A stretch of 64,000 nt of DNA from Stropharia rugosoannulata (Eukaryota; Basidiomycota; Agaricomycetes; Agaricales; Strophariaceae): assembly GCA_028532985.1 (NCBI GenBank), contig JANCIK010000011.1, forward strand, positions 2,046,001 through 2,110,000, in the 5' to 3' direction. The position numbers were made by a program, and so were the translations under genes. This document shows positions 46,036 to 59,181 of this stretch, one piece after another. Each line of letters begins with the position of its first letter. Position 1 is the first letter of the stretch. Under the pieces are notes generated by a model. That model worked only from the letters and a program-made list of their open reading frames with translations, was not told where the DNA came from and made no database searches.

Positions 46036-47714
46036 ATGGTTGCCCTGATTGAGAGTGGCGAAGAAGCCCTTAACAATGTGGTGGTGCGTTCATTGTCGAT
46101 GCATTCCGGTGGCACGTACCGCTCCGTTAATGTCGCTCAATTCAGGCCTCGATTCGTGCGGCAAACAAGATTCCGGGATTTGTTCTCGGCGCAACTTCCG
46201 TCGATAAAGAACTCTACTTCAACGCCAGTGGACATAGAGTTGTAGGCGATCCCGCTGGTGGTGAAGTCAACGCCGACACGGTGTTCTGGATCTGCAGCAT
46301 GACAAAAATGATTGCCCATGTAATCTCTACTTCTTTTAAATATTGTCTTATGGCACAACACTTATCATTTCTGTAAGATCGCCGCTTTACAGCTGATTGA
46401 ACAGGGCAGACTCTCTGTGGACGAGCCAGTGTCCAGCTTCTTTCCACAGTTTCTCCACGTAGTTGTCGTATCCGATATTACTTCTGCACGGCCTACCTAC
46501 ACACCCGCGAAGACACCAATCACGGTTAAACACTTGCTTAACTTCTCTAGCGGACTATTCTATCCTCCTCCCAATTCAAAGGCTCCACCCTCTATGCCTG
46601 GACCATATTCCGGCCCCCACGACAAGCAAGATCCTCATTCAAACTTCTTTGCATTATTACAGGTATGCGTTTACTGTAACTCAAATTATCTTCTCTGACA
46701 AAGCCCAGGGAGATCTCCCAGGAATCCCCATCAAATTTGAGCCAGGAACAGACTGTAAGTGGTTCATTGCTAAAGCGCCGATGCAAGTGTGCCTTGCGTC
46801 TAAAGAATTTTCCATTGGACAGTTGTGTATGGGTTCAGCTCAGACGTGCTTGGATTCATTGTAGAGAAGATAACACACCAAACGTTGGAGAAATACTTGT
46901 GGGTCCCCTTACAGTGCTGCATCCTTCACGCCATAACACCAAGTAAAGCCAGGACAACATATTCGGTCCTTTAGGTATCAAAGAATCGTTTTATTTGACC
47001 CCCGAATTGAAGCAGAACTTCTTGACGCTTTCCCGGCGCACTTCGGATGGCTTTGAGCCGCAACACGAATGCAAAATCATAGAACAGGATCCCACCAAAG
47101 GTTAGCAGTCAGCAACTTGTATCGCGAATTACAAGAGATATTGAATGTATGCATATAGTTTCTCGTCACATGGGAGGAGTCGGCCTTTACATGTCCCTCC
47201 ACGACTATCTATCTCTCTTGCGGCACATCCTGCAGATCTACAGTGAGTGAATTTTCATAACGCGCACCTCAACTGGACATATTTATGCGTACATGCAGAG
47301 GGCACGGCAACAAATCCTATTTTGGGGATCGACAGCGTCCGCAGCATGTTCGTCGGCGCATCTACTGAAGAGGGCGTGAAGAGTCTCGACCTCTTTACAA
47401 TATCAGCCCCGACGAGGGGAAATTCATGGAGTACCGCACTGGCCGTCTCATCCGCCGACGCCCCCTGGGGCCGTAAGAAAGGATCAGCCTTCTGTGAGCT
47501 TTTAAACTTCCTCCTCACATATAAGCACTTGACAGAATATGATGCCGCAGGGTCTGGATGGGCAGGAACATATTTCTTCATGGACCCCACCACGGAGATT
47601 GCGGGTATTTTTGGTACCCAGCTCACTGGCGAGACGAGTGGAAGCCGCGACCCCGAGAATTTGAAGGCCTTCACAGCCTTTGAGGAGACTCTATACGCAA
47701 ACCTAGTTCAGTGA
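46036..47714 (+). CDS. Beta-lactamase-family serine hydrolase/transesterase
   Basis: Class C beta-lactamase fold; in fungi these act as esterases or transesterases. The likely start is MVALIESGEEALNN. Then IRAANKIPGFVLGATSVDK, VFWICSMTKMIAH with the catalytic SxxK (SMTK), and QLIEQGRLSVDEPVSSFFPQ. ITVKHLLNFSSGLFYPP follows, then VYGFSSDVLGFIVEKITHQT (the Y-x-x position of the YxN motif reads YGF/YSS-like, so the second catalytic Tyr is plausibly present). NIFGPLGIKESFYLTPELKQ, HMGGVGLYMSLHDYLSLLR and GSGWAGTYFFMDPTTEIAG come later; the HxG-like box is GWAGTYF. The end is ETLYANLVQ. About 8 exons, no forced break. The substrate is unknown. Confidence 0.85.
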
Positions 47715-48477
47715 CATGCAGATATATTTCCCCAAGTATGATTGTTCAGTTATGTTGTACTCATTCACTCTGAAAAATTTGTGGACATTTGCCAAGTGCT
47801 GACGGGGTATGTAAACAAGGATGAACGAGCATGGCGGTATTCTGTGTCGACTAGACCACGGAGACAAAGCTGTCAGGCCTCAGGGCCAGTAAACCGAAAA
47901 GTATCAAGATCAGATATGCATTCCGGGAAGTTGCCGTGAGAGACATTCATGAGCCAATCCGTTAAGACAGACCGACATTAAGACAAGCGCGTTCGTTGTA
48001 GTTCCCGTACGGCAATGTTCGTTCAATACGCAGTGGTCGAAATATCAATTCAGTTCTACAAGTTTCGTGATATAGCCCACATAACCAACAGCAGCACCGG
48101 CTCTAAATCCAATCCACTCGCCACTTGTATGTCCTTCCGTGGATAAAGACCAATTTCATTCTTCGTTATTCCAGCGTTGACAGAGAGCTTGCGAGGGACT
48201 CGGTGAACAGGAGATTCGTACAGTCATTACACAATGCCCAGCATTGCCATAGGCTATCATATAAATTCCATATTGCATAGTGTATATTGCCAAAAGCGAT
48301 GACTGATGGATGGAAAGCGGGAGGAAGCTGCTGATAATGCATATGTACGTGTATAGCATGGATTGGTTTACACACTGTATATGTTTTGGGTGCAACCGAC
48401 ATCCCTGGGCCTAAATACATGGTTCATGACGCTCGACCCTCAACCCTCAAGAACCCGATAAGAAGATGCCACGGAAT
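47715..48477. other. Intergenic stretch between convergent genes
   Basis: 3' regions of the serine hydrolase and RPL38 meet here. No gene is recognised. Confidence 0.5.
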
Positions 48478-48909
48478 TTACTTCTTCTTGGGCTTGTCGA
48501 CCTCGATGATAGTCAAACCTGTAAAAACACAATATGCGGAGTTAATTTTATGGATTTTTGCGACGAAAAGGACACGCACCAGGAGGCAGGCTCTGCTTGA
48601 GCTTCTCAGCCTTCTCCGGGTCGTCCACCGAGAGTGTGTAGAGATACCGTGAGCAGCGGACCTTGAACTTGGTCTGGGTCTTGCCATTGGCAACCTTCGA
48701 GGGGATTTTCTTTATGCGCGCTTCTACAAAACGGTCGGGTATGTCAGAACACCAATTCCTCCAAAATATCATCCGAGAAACGCACGGGACGCATCCTTCC
48801 TCTGCGTAATTTTGATGAACTGCTTGATATCTCGGATTTCCTTCGGCTAGGGGGCGCGTCCGGTAAGTCTATGGGCGTCTAAGATGCACAGAGCGGGGCT
48901 ACTCGCCAT
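48478..48909 (-). CDS. RPL38: 60S ribosomal protein L38 (eL38)
   Basis: Small large-subunit ribosomal protein. Exons: ATG alone (48909-48907); [20 protein letters not shown] from 48846; [20 protein letters not shown] with [20 protein letters not shown]; and [13 protein letters not shown] ending at 48478. Total about 80 aa, the expected size. An intron directly behind the start codon is common in RPL38 genes. Here its donor reads GCGAGT, so it would be a GC-AG intron (48847-48906, 60 bp). The gene is divergent from SPF1 with about 280 bp between starts. Confidence 0.93.
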
Positions 48910-49187
48910 CGTTGGGGGTCTTGAGGGGGGGCTACAGACTGCTTGGGCTGCCACTGGCGTCACGATTTGGGTGGCTGAACCTTATTTTTTCGTAAGTGTA
49001 TATGACTCCGGCAGTCACCGTATGCCGTTCGTGCCGTGCCGATACTGTGCCGTCTGTCTCGAGTGCGCTTGCGTAATGATACACGTGATGCAGGCCTCGA
49101 CGTTTCGCCTTCTCGCTGGCGTCACGGCAAGCACTCCTTCTCCACCTATTAGTATACGGTGTATACTCGGCCGGCCCATTTTTTGGA
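48910..49187. promoter_or_regulatory. Shared upstream region of RPL38 and SPF1
   Basis: A 278-bp spacer between divergent start codons that must contain both promoters. No specific factor site was recognised with confidence. Confidence 0.4.
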
Positions 49188-52100
49188 ATGTATGCTGCAT
49201 GATACTCCCGATATCACTTTGACACTGACTTTACTCATAGGGCATCCGTCAAGGTAGTCTCTCCGGAGATTGCAAGAGCGAGCTTGCATATATCTACCCC
49301 CTGGCAAACACACCTCTACGCTCTCCCATTTCTATCTCTATATCCAGTCCTCGCATATGCATACTACGTCAAATACGATCAATGGCTGGTCAGCGAAGAA
49401 TGGACATTCCTCGCCTGTGTTTCACTTGGAGTTGGTCATGCACTTAGCTTCCTAATTACAAAGTGGAATTCTGGCGCGCGCGCTTGGATTACGACCAAGA
49501 AGGTGGGTCTGCCTCCTCATTGTAATTATTAGACTGACTGAGTATACATAATAAGGCATATTCGATTGAAGAAGCCGACTGCATTCGCATCGTCCCTTTC
49601 ACCCACCGCGGCCAAGGGGATATTGTCAAGTTCGATAAGAAAAAGCTGGGTGACCCTTCTACATACACCTTTAGCTATCAGCGCGACACCTACTCTGTCA
49701 GCAATGTATCTCCGCTCACGTTCTCTCGCCTCGCATATCCGTCGTCCAGCAACCCTCCCCTGAACACATTCTTGAACCCCAAGCCGCTCACCCCAAGCCG
49801 GTTACCCGATCTCGAGAGTCTTTACGGCGGAAATGAGTTCAACATCCCAATCCCATCATTTACGGAACTATTCAGCGAACATGCGACTGCGCCTTTCTTC
49901 GTATTCCAGATTTTCTGCGTGGCGCTTTGGTGCCTCGACGAATACTGGTACTACAGCTTGTTCACCCTCTTCATGCTTATCGTCTTCGAGTGCACTGTTG
50001 TTTGGCAGGTAAAATACTTATGTTCATCAGTCAGTCATGATACTGATAATTTGACAGCGTGTACGCACACTGACCGAGTTTAGAACTATGTCCGTCGTTC
50101 CGTACCCCATCCAGTGCTACAGGGATAAGAAGTGGGTTAAACTTCAAACCGATAAGCTACTTCCTGGTGACATCGTTTCCATTGGTAAGCCGTTCTCATG
50201 TACACGCTATAGCATATATTGATTGATGGTTTTAGTCCGCGTTAATGTTGAGACTACCGTCCCCGCCGATATCTTTTTAGTCAACGGCACATGTATCGTG
50301 AATGAGGCCATGCTGTCGGGAGAATCGACCCCGCTTCTCAAGGAGTCAATTCAGTTACTAGAGGCCTCGGACAAGCTCGACGTAGACGGTGCCCACAAGA
50401 ACGCAGTCCTTTTCAGTGGCACGAAAATCCTGCAAGCGTCCAAGTCATGTACGTCTCCATCTTTACTACTGTCTTGACAATGTGCTTAGCTCTTTCACCG
50501 CAGCTGAAATCGAGTCCCCTATCAAGACTCCCGACGGCGGATGCCTCGGTGTCGTCGTTCGCACTGGATTTGGAACCGCACAAGGTCAACTTGTTCGCAC
50601 TATGATCTTCTCCACTGAGCGTGTCTCTGCCAACAACCTTGAATCGTTCCTGTTCATCGGCTTCCTGCTCATTTTCGCAGTTGCAGCAAGTTGGTATGTT
50701 TGGACTAAAGGAATCGAACGGGACTTGAAGAAGTCCAAGCTACTCCTGGACTGTGTTCTCATCATTACGAGCGTCGTGCCACCCGAGCTTCCTATGGAAT
50801 TGTCCCTCGCTGTTAATGCGTCACTAGTTGCGCTGTCGAAACACGGTAAGTTGTGTTAATGCTTACCGTATGGCAATCTACTTATTGCTTACCAGCTATC
50901 TTCTGCACCGAGCCCTTCCGCATTCCATATGCTGGTCGCGTGGACGTCTGCTGCTTCGATAAGACCGGTACCATTACCGCGGAAAACCTAGTACTCGAGG
51001 GCGTTGCTGGAGTCGAGTAAGCACTTGACAACGTTCCCCTTTGTACCTACTCACGTATTTCCAGTGCCTCGGATCACAAGAAGCTAATCAATGTCAAAGC
51101 CGCGTCACGGGAGACTACTCTATGCCTCGCTGCCGCTCATGCACTAGTCAAACTCGACGACGATACCGTTGTAGGTGACCCAATGGAGAAAACCACGCTC
51201 GATGCACTCGAATGGACGCTGGCTAAGGGTGACGTGCTCACCTCCTCACCCGACTCTGCGTACAGGGCAACCCTTACGATTCGCCGCCGGTTCCAATTCT
51301 CGTCCGCTCTCAAGCGCATGTCTACTATTTCGAGTCTGCCTGGGGGCCGGCTCGTTGCTGCCGTGAAGGGTGCGCCAGAGACGATCAAAGGCATGCTCAG
51401 TCACGTCCCTGCCGACTACGACGAGACGTATAAGTGGTACACGCGTCAAGGTAGTCGTGTGCTCGCGCTCGGTATGAAGGAAATGGACCCACTACGGACC
51501 GATGAGGTGTGTAGCCTTTCCTATTGGGGGCAGTATTTATACTCATAGAACGAAAATAGATCAACAAGCTGGCCAGGTCGGATGTGGAGAGCAGCCTGTT
51601 ATTTGCTGGATTTTTGGTATTCCACTGCCCTCTCAAGGAGGATGCTGTCGAGACTTTGAAAATGCTTGCAGACTCCTCTCACCGTGTACGTTCATTTCAT
51701 GACTTACCCCGAGCAGCGTTAACAAGGAACATAGTGCGTAATGATCACAGGTGACAACCCGCTGACCGCTGTTCACGTCGCTCGGGAAGTTGAGATTGTT
51801 GACCGAGAGGCCCTGATTCTTGACCTTGCTGAGGACCCGAAACATGACGCTGGTTAGCGCACTTCTTTCTCTTCTTCTAACAGACTACTTATCTGGTATT
51901 AGATATTGTTTGGCGCACGGTCGACGAGAGCAAGATCATTCCGGTCGACGTCACGCAGCCGCTAGACCAGGGCCTCCTCGACGCTTATGACATCTGTATA
52001 ACCGGCGCAGCGATGAAGCACTTTGTGGATCAACCATCATGGACTACACTAGTTCAATACACTTGGGTCTACGCCCGTGTCTCGCCATCGCAGAAGGAGC

Positions 52101-53778
52101 ATATTCTCACCACGTTGAAGACTCTCGGATACGTAACACTCATGGCAGGCGATGGTACGAATGATGTTGGCGCGCTGAAGCAGGCGCATATTGGTGTCGC
52201 TCTTCTCGATGGCACAAAAGAGGACTTGGAAAAGATAGCGGAACGACAGAGGCTGGAGCGCATCAAGAAGGTGTACGAGAGTCAACTTAGCATCTCATCC
52301 AAGTTCAACCAACCGCCGCCGCCCGTGCCACAAGCTATTGCGCATCTCATGCCCGAGGCAGTTGAGGCACAGAAGAAAGCGGCGGAACAACTTCAGGTCG
52401 CGAGGAAGAAAAACCCTATGGAGAGAGTGAGTAATGCTTTGGTAGGACTGAAGTGGTATTGATAATTTTTCTACAGTTCGATTTGACCTCTATCACTGAG
52501 AAGATGTCCGAAATGGAGGGTGACGAAGATGTACCTAAGATTAAGCTTGGGGATGCCTCCTGCGCCGCACCGTTCACCTCGAAACTGTCCTATGTCTCTG
52601 CTAGTAAGTTTCTTGTTTTATACCGATATGCTTCATCTAATCGGAGTGTAGTCACGCATATCATCCGCCAAGGTCGCTGCACACTGGTCGCCACCATTCA
52701 AATGTACAAGATTCTGGCTTTGAACTGTCTCATTACGGCATGGAGTTTGAGCGTACAGTATCTAGACGGCATCAAGTTCGGTGATTACCAGGTTACAATC
52801 ACGGGTATGTTAATGTCGGTGTGCTTCTTGTGTATATCGAGAGCCAAGGTGAGTAAGAGTTGAATCGTAGTACGGGTTTTTTGCTGATCCACGTGTATTT
52901 TAGCCCGTGGAGAAGCTGTCGAAAGAGCGTCCGCTAGGAAACATCTTCAACTTCTATGTCCTTCTTTCGGTTCTGCTGCAGTTCGCGCTGCACATTGCTA
53001 CCATGGTCTACATCACCAATTTATCTGGTATCTACGAGCCAAGGACAGGCCCCATTGATCTCGAGGCGAAGTTTGAGCCTAGTCTGCTGAACACAGCCAT
53101 ATATCTCCTGGGATTATCGCAGCAGGTTTCGACGTTTACGATCAACTTCCAGGTACTAAAGACTATCTTCTACTAGGGCGTTTACTGATAGATTCGTAGG
53201 GTCGTCCGTTCCGTGAAGGCATTCGCGAGAATAAGGCTCTGTGGTACGGTCTTCTTGGAGCTAGTGCTGTGGCATTCTCTGGTGCGACAGATTTCATGCC
53301 CGAGATGAACCGATGGCTGCAGATCGTAGAGATGACTGACGCAGTACGTCCTACACCTTTTATTGAAAGACCGGCGCTGATGTTTTTCTCGCAGTTCAAA
53401 ATCCGTCTGACTTCGTCAATGGTTATCGACTTCGCGGGCTGCTATGTTATCGAAGTTGTATGCAAGTACCTCTTCGCTGACCTCGAACCGAAACCAATGG
53501 TGACTCGGGGACGTGAACGGCGCGAGGCGCGACGCAGAATCGAGGAAGAGGCCAAGGCACTCATCGAGGCCGAGAACGAGAACGAGCGCATTGCTGATGA
53601 GGCGAGGAAGAACGCCGAGGCGCGGATGGCGCTGAATGGCAGTGCGAAGGTGAATGGCTCGGGCGTGTCTGGTGTCAAGTCAGTGCCTGTGTCTGCGGTG
53701 TCATCTGCGAACCGCTCTGGGCAGGCTGAAAAGCGCAAAGCCCACGGCAAGGGAAAGGGGGTCAATGGCACGCAATAG
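49188..53778 (+). CDS. SPF1: P5A-type ATPase Spf1 (ER transmembrane-helix dislocase)
   Basis: ER membrane ATPase that removes mis-inserted helices and maintains ER homeostasis. The spliced N-terminus would read [19 protein letters not shown], with the ATG split by an intron (49190-49240). Helices [19 protein letters not shown] and [17 protein letters not shown] follow. The actuator domain has the TGES equivalent [16 protein letters not shown]. The P5A signature [13 protein letters not shown] precedes the phosphorylation site FDKTGTIT (after VDVCC). The N-domain has [10 protein letters not shown] and the hinge [35 protein letters not shown]. Six C-terminal helices follow ([32 protein letters not shown]). 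The tail is basic and charged. About 15 exons, all in frame, about 1,200 aa as usual. Confidence 0.95.
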
Positions 53779-53990
53779 ATTAACTAATGTTACATACCTA
53801 CTCTTCCGAACATATTTTATTTTAATTGTACAGGCGGTGAGGTTTGAAAGGTCGAGAAAGGAGGGATTCAAAGGAGGGTCTACTGTCGGAGCTTAAACGG
53901 GGATGCCGAGATCATGCCGATGGGAGAGTTCCGAACTTTTTCAATATGATTGGCAATTCATCGCTGGGCCTCGTTGACTCTCGCGACAAA

Positions 53991-56380
53991 ATGGCTACAC
54001 AACGTCTGTCTCTATGGAATGCGGAGGAGGATATCGAGGGTGATGTCGACCTCAGCATTGCGATGGGAAACTACGACCAAACCGTTCAGTATGAGGAATG
54101 TGAGTCCACTCCGACACCAAAGTCAGATCCATCCGTTTATCGACTCTAGCGGTGCATATGCACCAGCCGCAAATCGATGAGACAACACTGCTCGCCATGC
54201 AGCAACATATGGCCCAGCAGGCAGCCTTTTCTCAAATCCCTGATGTTGTCAAAAGCGTACGTCATCGCGTCAAGTTGTGCGCAACTCGACTTACCAGCCA
54301 CTAGTTCATCGTCCACTTCCACCAAGCCGTGCTCGACAACAACCTCGCAGAAATCACCGTCGCATACGAGAGTGGATGGAACAAGTACACTGAAAAGTTC
54401 TACGCGAAGACGGAGTGGCCAGAAGCAGAACTCATCGCGCCCTTGGTCAACGACGGTACGCCGTCTCAACTCGTCAGATTTTTCTTACTTGCTTAGCCTG
54501 GCCCAGATCCCATATTCCTCATTCTGTACCGCGAACTCTATTACCGCCACGTCTACTCTCGTCTCCAACCTAACATTGACGATCGCTTCCACTCCTACGA
54601 AAACAGCTGCGAGTTGTTCAACTACCTCCTCAGTACGCGCACCACGGTCATACTCCAAAGACGTCTACTGAAGGGTATTTACAGACTCCGACGGTCCTGT
54701 TGAGCTGGAGCTTCCAGAACAATGGCTCTGGGACATCATCGACGAGTTCATCTACCAGTACCAAGTATTCTGCACGTGGCGGTCAAAGGTGACCACCAAG
54801 ACCCAGGATGAGCTGATGATGCTTGCAGACGGTGGTCCGGTATGTTTTGAGTTGATTCAGATAAATACCTCATGTCTCATGAATATCAGGTTTGGAGCTC
54901 GTACAGTGTACTGAACGTGTTGTATTCCCTCATGCAAAAGTCGAAAATCAACGAGTATATTGTTGCTCAGCGGGAGGGCAAATCAGCAGAGGAAATTGCG
55001 TAAGTACTTCTAGTAGACTGTGTCCGATTTGTTTTACTTATGGTATCTTCGTAGCGAGATTATCGGTGAATACGGACAACGTCCCCTCTATCGCATGCTT
55101 GGTTACTTCAGCATAATCGGTCTGCTACGCGTACACGTCCACCTAGGAGACTTCACGCTCGGTCTCAAGGTGATGGAAAACGTTGAGCTTAACCAAAAGG
55201 TGCGCTTGCGACCACTTGCCGATAAAAACAGAAGGCTGATTATCTCAACTAGTCACCTTTCACAAGAGTGACAGCTTGCCATGTCGCAACTTATTATTAC
55301 GTTGGATTCTGCTACATGATGCTCCGCCGTTACCCAGACGCCATTCGTACATTTGTCACCATCCTTAACTTCATCATGCGTATGCGCCAATACCACACGC
55401 GCAGCTACCAATACGACCAAGTAAGTTATGATTCAAACCTTCCCTGTTCTATCCTTAAACGTCTCTTTAGATCAGCAAGACCGCGGACAGAATGTACGCG
55501 CTTTTTGCCATGTGCCATGCCCTCTCCCCAAGCAGATTGGACGATAATATCGCCAACATCGCAAAGGAGAGATATGGTGAACAATACACAAAAATGTCTC
55601 GCGGCGGCCCTGATGCTCTTGCCGCATACGAGGAGCTATTTGTCTACGCCTGCCCTAAATTCATTACCGCCAATCCTCCCCCTTACGAAGACCCCGCAGC
55701 GATCAACGCGCTCCTAGCCGCATCGGCGGACGCTGAATCGCCCACAACGGCAGGTGCCCCCAGTGCGGCTGCTGATGCCACGCAGCGTCATTTGGAGGTG
55801 TTCCTCGCGGATGTGGCCGCCCAGCAACCTGTGCCCACGCTTCGCAGCTTCCTGAAATTGTACACAAGCTTGGACGCGCACAAGCTAGCGGGCTTCCTCG
55901 ACGCAGACGAGGAAGCACTTGTACAGGAGATGATGGTGCTCAAACAGTCGAGCAGGAGCATTAGTCGTGTCCCTGGCTCAGAGGGCACGGGTACCAACCT
56001 CCTTGCAGGACAGACCATCACGACGAGTGATCTTAACTTTGTCATCGACGAGGTGCGTCATTTTGACATTATTCTTATTTCTTGTCATATGCACATCATA
56101 CTTACCTGTATTCCTTTACTCCCTTTTTTTTTTTTTGCAGAACATGGTCCACATTGCAGAATCCACGATCGGCCGGCGGTACGCGGGCTGGTTCATCAAG
56201 AACACGGAACGTGCGCAAAAGATCCTCGATGATCTGAAGAACATGCCTCTCCCCGTTCCGTCCAAATCTACCGTGGCAGCTGCTAACGGCAGTGCTAATG
56301 CTGGAGCTTCTGCGGCAGCTGCTCCTGGGGCAAGGACGGGTCAGAAGGTCGCCTGGGGCGCCACGGTGAAGTCAGCTTAG
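53991..56380 (+). CDS. EIF3L: Translation initiation factor eIF3 subunit L
   Basis: Peripheral subunit of the eIF3 complex on the 40S ribosome. The start is [20 protein letters not shown]. Family landmarks in order are [120 protein letters not shown], and [20 protein letters not shown]. The C-terminus has [20 protein letters not shown] and an Ala-rich end ([13 protein letters not shown]). About 10 exons. An insertion rich in Ala, Pro and Thr (about 55690-55790) lies in a surface-like region. Intact. Its start is 212 bp after the SPF1 stop, on the same strand. Confidence 0.95.
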
Positions 56381-56709
56381 GCGTCGGTGTGGTGTTTCTG
56401 GCACGATGTATTAGTTCAGTGTAGAGGTTTTATCTCATTGTTTCTGTGATTTTCGTGCTTTTGTTGTTGGTCTTCCAACGATATTGACGATGAGGGTATG
56501 TTTACAGATCTTAAGTTGGTGCTTCGTGTATGACTACTACAACCATACAGATACATATTCGTAAACTGCTTATATTTTCTCAATGTCTAAAAGTCCGGGC
56601 ATTTGAAAGAAAACACCAAAATGATTCAAAATCTATAGCTTATGTCCGCTCAAGAAGCTTGAAGCCCGACGGTTGACATCACAGACGCCGGTCCATCCCA
56701 TCTCCCTCT
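56381..56709. other. Short spacer between convergent genes
   Basis: 3' UTRs of EIF3L and the pseudokinase gene. Nothing else is seen. Confidence 0.5.
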
Positions 56710-59181
56710 CTAGAGTAGCTCAATTGCCCCCATCTCTATCATCTTTTCGGCCTCGACTAACTCGTTGGGGATTCTCCTGAAAGAGATGAAAGAAACCCCG
56801 CCCCCTTCCGTAAACAAGACATGTCCTGACTGTAGATTTCCATGGACTTGATTATTAACCGTGACCTCTGAAGTATGCAACGCCTGTAGTTGCTCCTTCG
56901 CAAAATCATTGAAGCTTTTCCTATTTGAAATCCTTACTTAGTAACGCGGTATTACATGTACTGAGGGACTTACTTGTTCGCTTTTTGTAACTTTACCTTT
57001 CCAACAATCTTTGCAAGTGGTTCGCCGGCCCATTCCATCAACAATCCGCACGGACTCGGAAACTGTTCAGCAAACCATAAAATGCCAAAGGTCTTGACCG
57101 CGAACGGTGTCCCAGCAAGTGCAGTATGACAATTATACTCATGAATCAATGTCTGTTTCTCCGCAGTGCTGAATGCGAGCTTTATGATAAGCTTTTTGGA
57201 GATGCTTTTACTACCGTCACCTTGTGCTTGAATGGCGTACACTCGCTTCGACAGCTCTTTGTCTATTTTGAAAGTCCACGAGGACAACGTCGGATCAGTT
57301 GCATTAGAAGAAGATGGAGTGGTCGTCGGAGTAGCAGTGGTAGTGGGACGCTGCAATGTACAATTACTGTACTTGTTTGTCAAGTTAAGTCGTTTTGGGA
57401 GCATTACTTGGAACGTCTCTGCAGTTTCAAGCTCAGTTAGCAGCTCCTGTAATGTTTATTAGTGTTAAGTTGGGCACCTTTACTTAAGATGGAAGTCAGT
57501 GGATCTGTACTGACCTGATAAACTTCCTCCTCGGTCCCGTTAATAATTTCTTGAGTTTCATCAGAGTCAGGCGAGTTACCAAATACTTCAAAGTCAAAAG
57601 CGAGGCTGTGAAACCTCGGAGGAGCTGGCGCTTCCTGTTGCTCGCCAAAAATGAGATTCTCGGCCTGACGGGCGCGATCAAGTGCGTCCTTGTATGCCAG
57701 AATGTGCAAGCCAAGCTGAGTTCTTTTGTAGATTGGATCCACGACCTCCAGTGGCTCGGAGATGTACAAAGTCTGACTGTCTCGATGGCGGACTCCGATT
57801 ATTTCATAGTTTCCTCCGTTTAAAACTAGGTACGTTGCATCATATTTAACGCCCTCGGCCCACAACTGAAATTAAAAAGTAACAGGAGGTAATCAGTCGT
57901 AGTATATATACAACCCAATCCTCTGCTTACCTGTTGAGCCATTTGGTCTTCTTTCTCAGGTTTCTCAGTCACCGGCTTGTTCACCCTGCTTTTGATCAGT
58001 GCAACTGCTTGCCTCTCTTTGACCGCTTCCAAACGCCTATTTCTAGCTGTGCTAGTGAGAACGGCAGATTCTTTCTTCTTTGTTACCTTCTCTGACCCTT
58101 TAATAGAAAGCTTTCCTGAGATAGACACGCCTCTAGGCGCTGCAGAGGAAGATGCTGTGAACGGTGACATCATATTAAAGTTCTCCGTTGTTATCGTTTC
58201 TGTTGAGTATGATTCTTCCTCATTAATGTCCATCCCATATTTCCCTCCGACTAGTGCATCAGCATCATTGGTCTCGACTAATTCTTGGATGAATGAAAGT
58301 TCAGAGTCGAATCCGACCTTCCTTCCTGTAACGCTGACATGACCTTTGAAGTCATGATCGGAATGTCCACAGTTGCGCCTGTCACTGGTATGCAATTCAC
58401 GTTGGCACAACGTCCAAGTAAAATCACCCCGCAACTCTACAAATTTATCCATAAGCGCTTTGGAACCTGCCTCAAGATTCTTGAACTCCCAAAGCACCAT
58501 GCGGTTCAGATTATGCTTTATGATGAGATCGATGTCACGTCTATCTTCCTCTGAAAGTGAAAGGCTGGCAGGCAAAGGGTCATCACTATGCTCGTCGTTT
58601 ACACAGAGAACTCCGTCGGGTTTTGCATTATTTGAGAGCGGGCCAGGGTCTTTCACTGAAAGAGTGTATTTGAATACTGAGTCGGACCAAGTATTAAGTT
58701 TGAAGAGTAGCACGGATGAGACGGAGCTCAGAGGTGACCCAAACTGATTCTCGTAGGCATGAGCGAGAGCGCCTTCGTTGGTTAATCTGGCCTTCTGAGG
58801 TCTATCTTTTTGACCAGCAGCCTTCTCGAATGGATTGTACTCCCAAGATGGAATATGGACCAGATAGCTGGAAGCGAATTCCTTATTACAGAATTCGGAA
58901 ATCTTGGAAGGAAGGTCATTCACAACCACAATTCTGCGGAGTTGGAGACTGGGATGAAGGTGAAGGTCGAAAAACCTAGGCTTTCGGGTTGCAGTGGACT
59001 TCGTTCCCTGTATTGAGGCCACGAACGGCCCGAGAGGCTCATCCAGGAATTCCAGGAATCGTTCCCGAACGGTTTCATGTCCTTGCATGGCATATGCCGA
59101 AGAGGGTAAGGGCTGAGAATAGGACTGTTCCCTGTCAGCATTGAACTTCATTGTATACGGCCGCCGTTCGTCCGGATGCAA
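56710..59181 (-). CDS. Kinase-like protein, probable pseudokinase (basidiomycete family)
   Basis: Large N-terminal exon (59181 to about 57870) of a family of unknown function: MHPDERRPYTMKFN, FFDLHLHPSLQLRRIVVVND, DLIIKHNLNRMVLWEFKNLE and a basic coiled part. A middle exon carries YLVLNGGNYEIIGVRHRDSQ and QLGLHILAYKDALDRA. The C-terminal part resembles a degenerate kinase: KLIIKLAFSTAEKQTLIHEY, then VHGNLQSGHVLF, where the HRD loop reads HGN (catalytic Asp lost). The DFG position is replaced by VSFISF. The order matches the two kinase-like genes that follow. Splice sites are consistent and no frame is broken, so it looks like an intact non-catalytic member. Confidence 0.7.
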
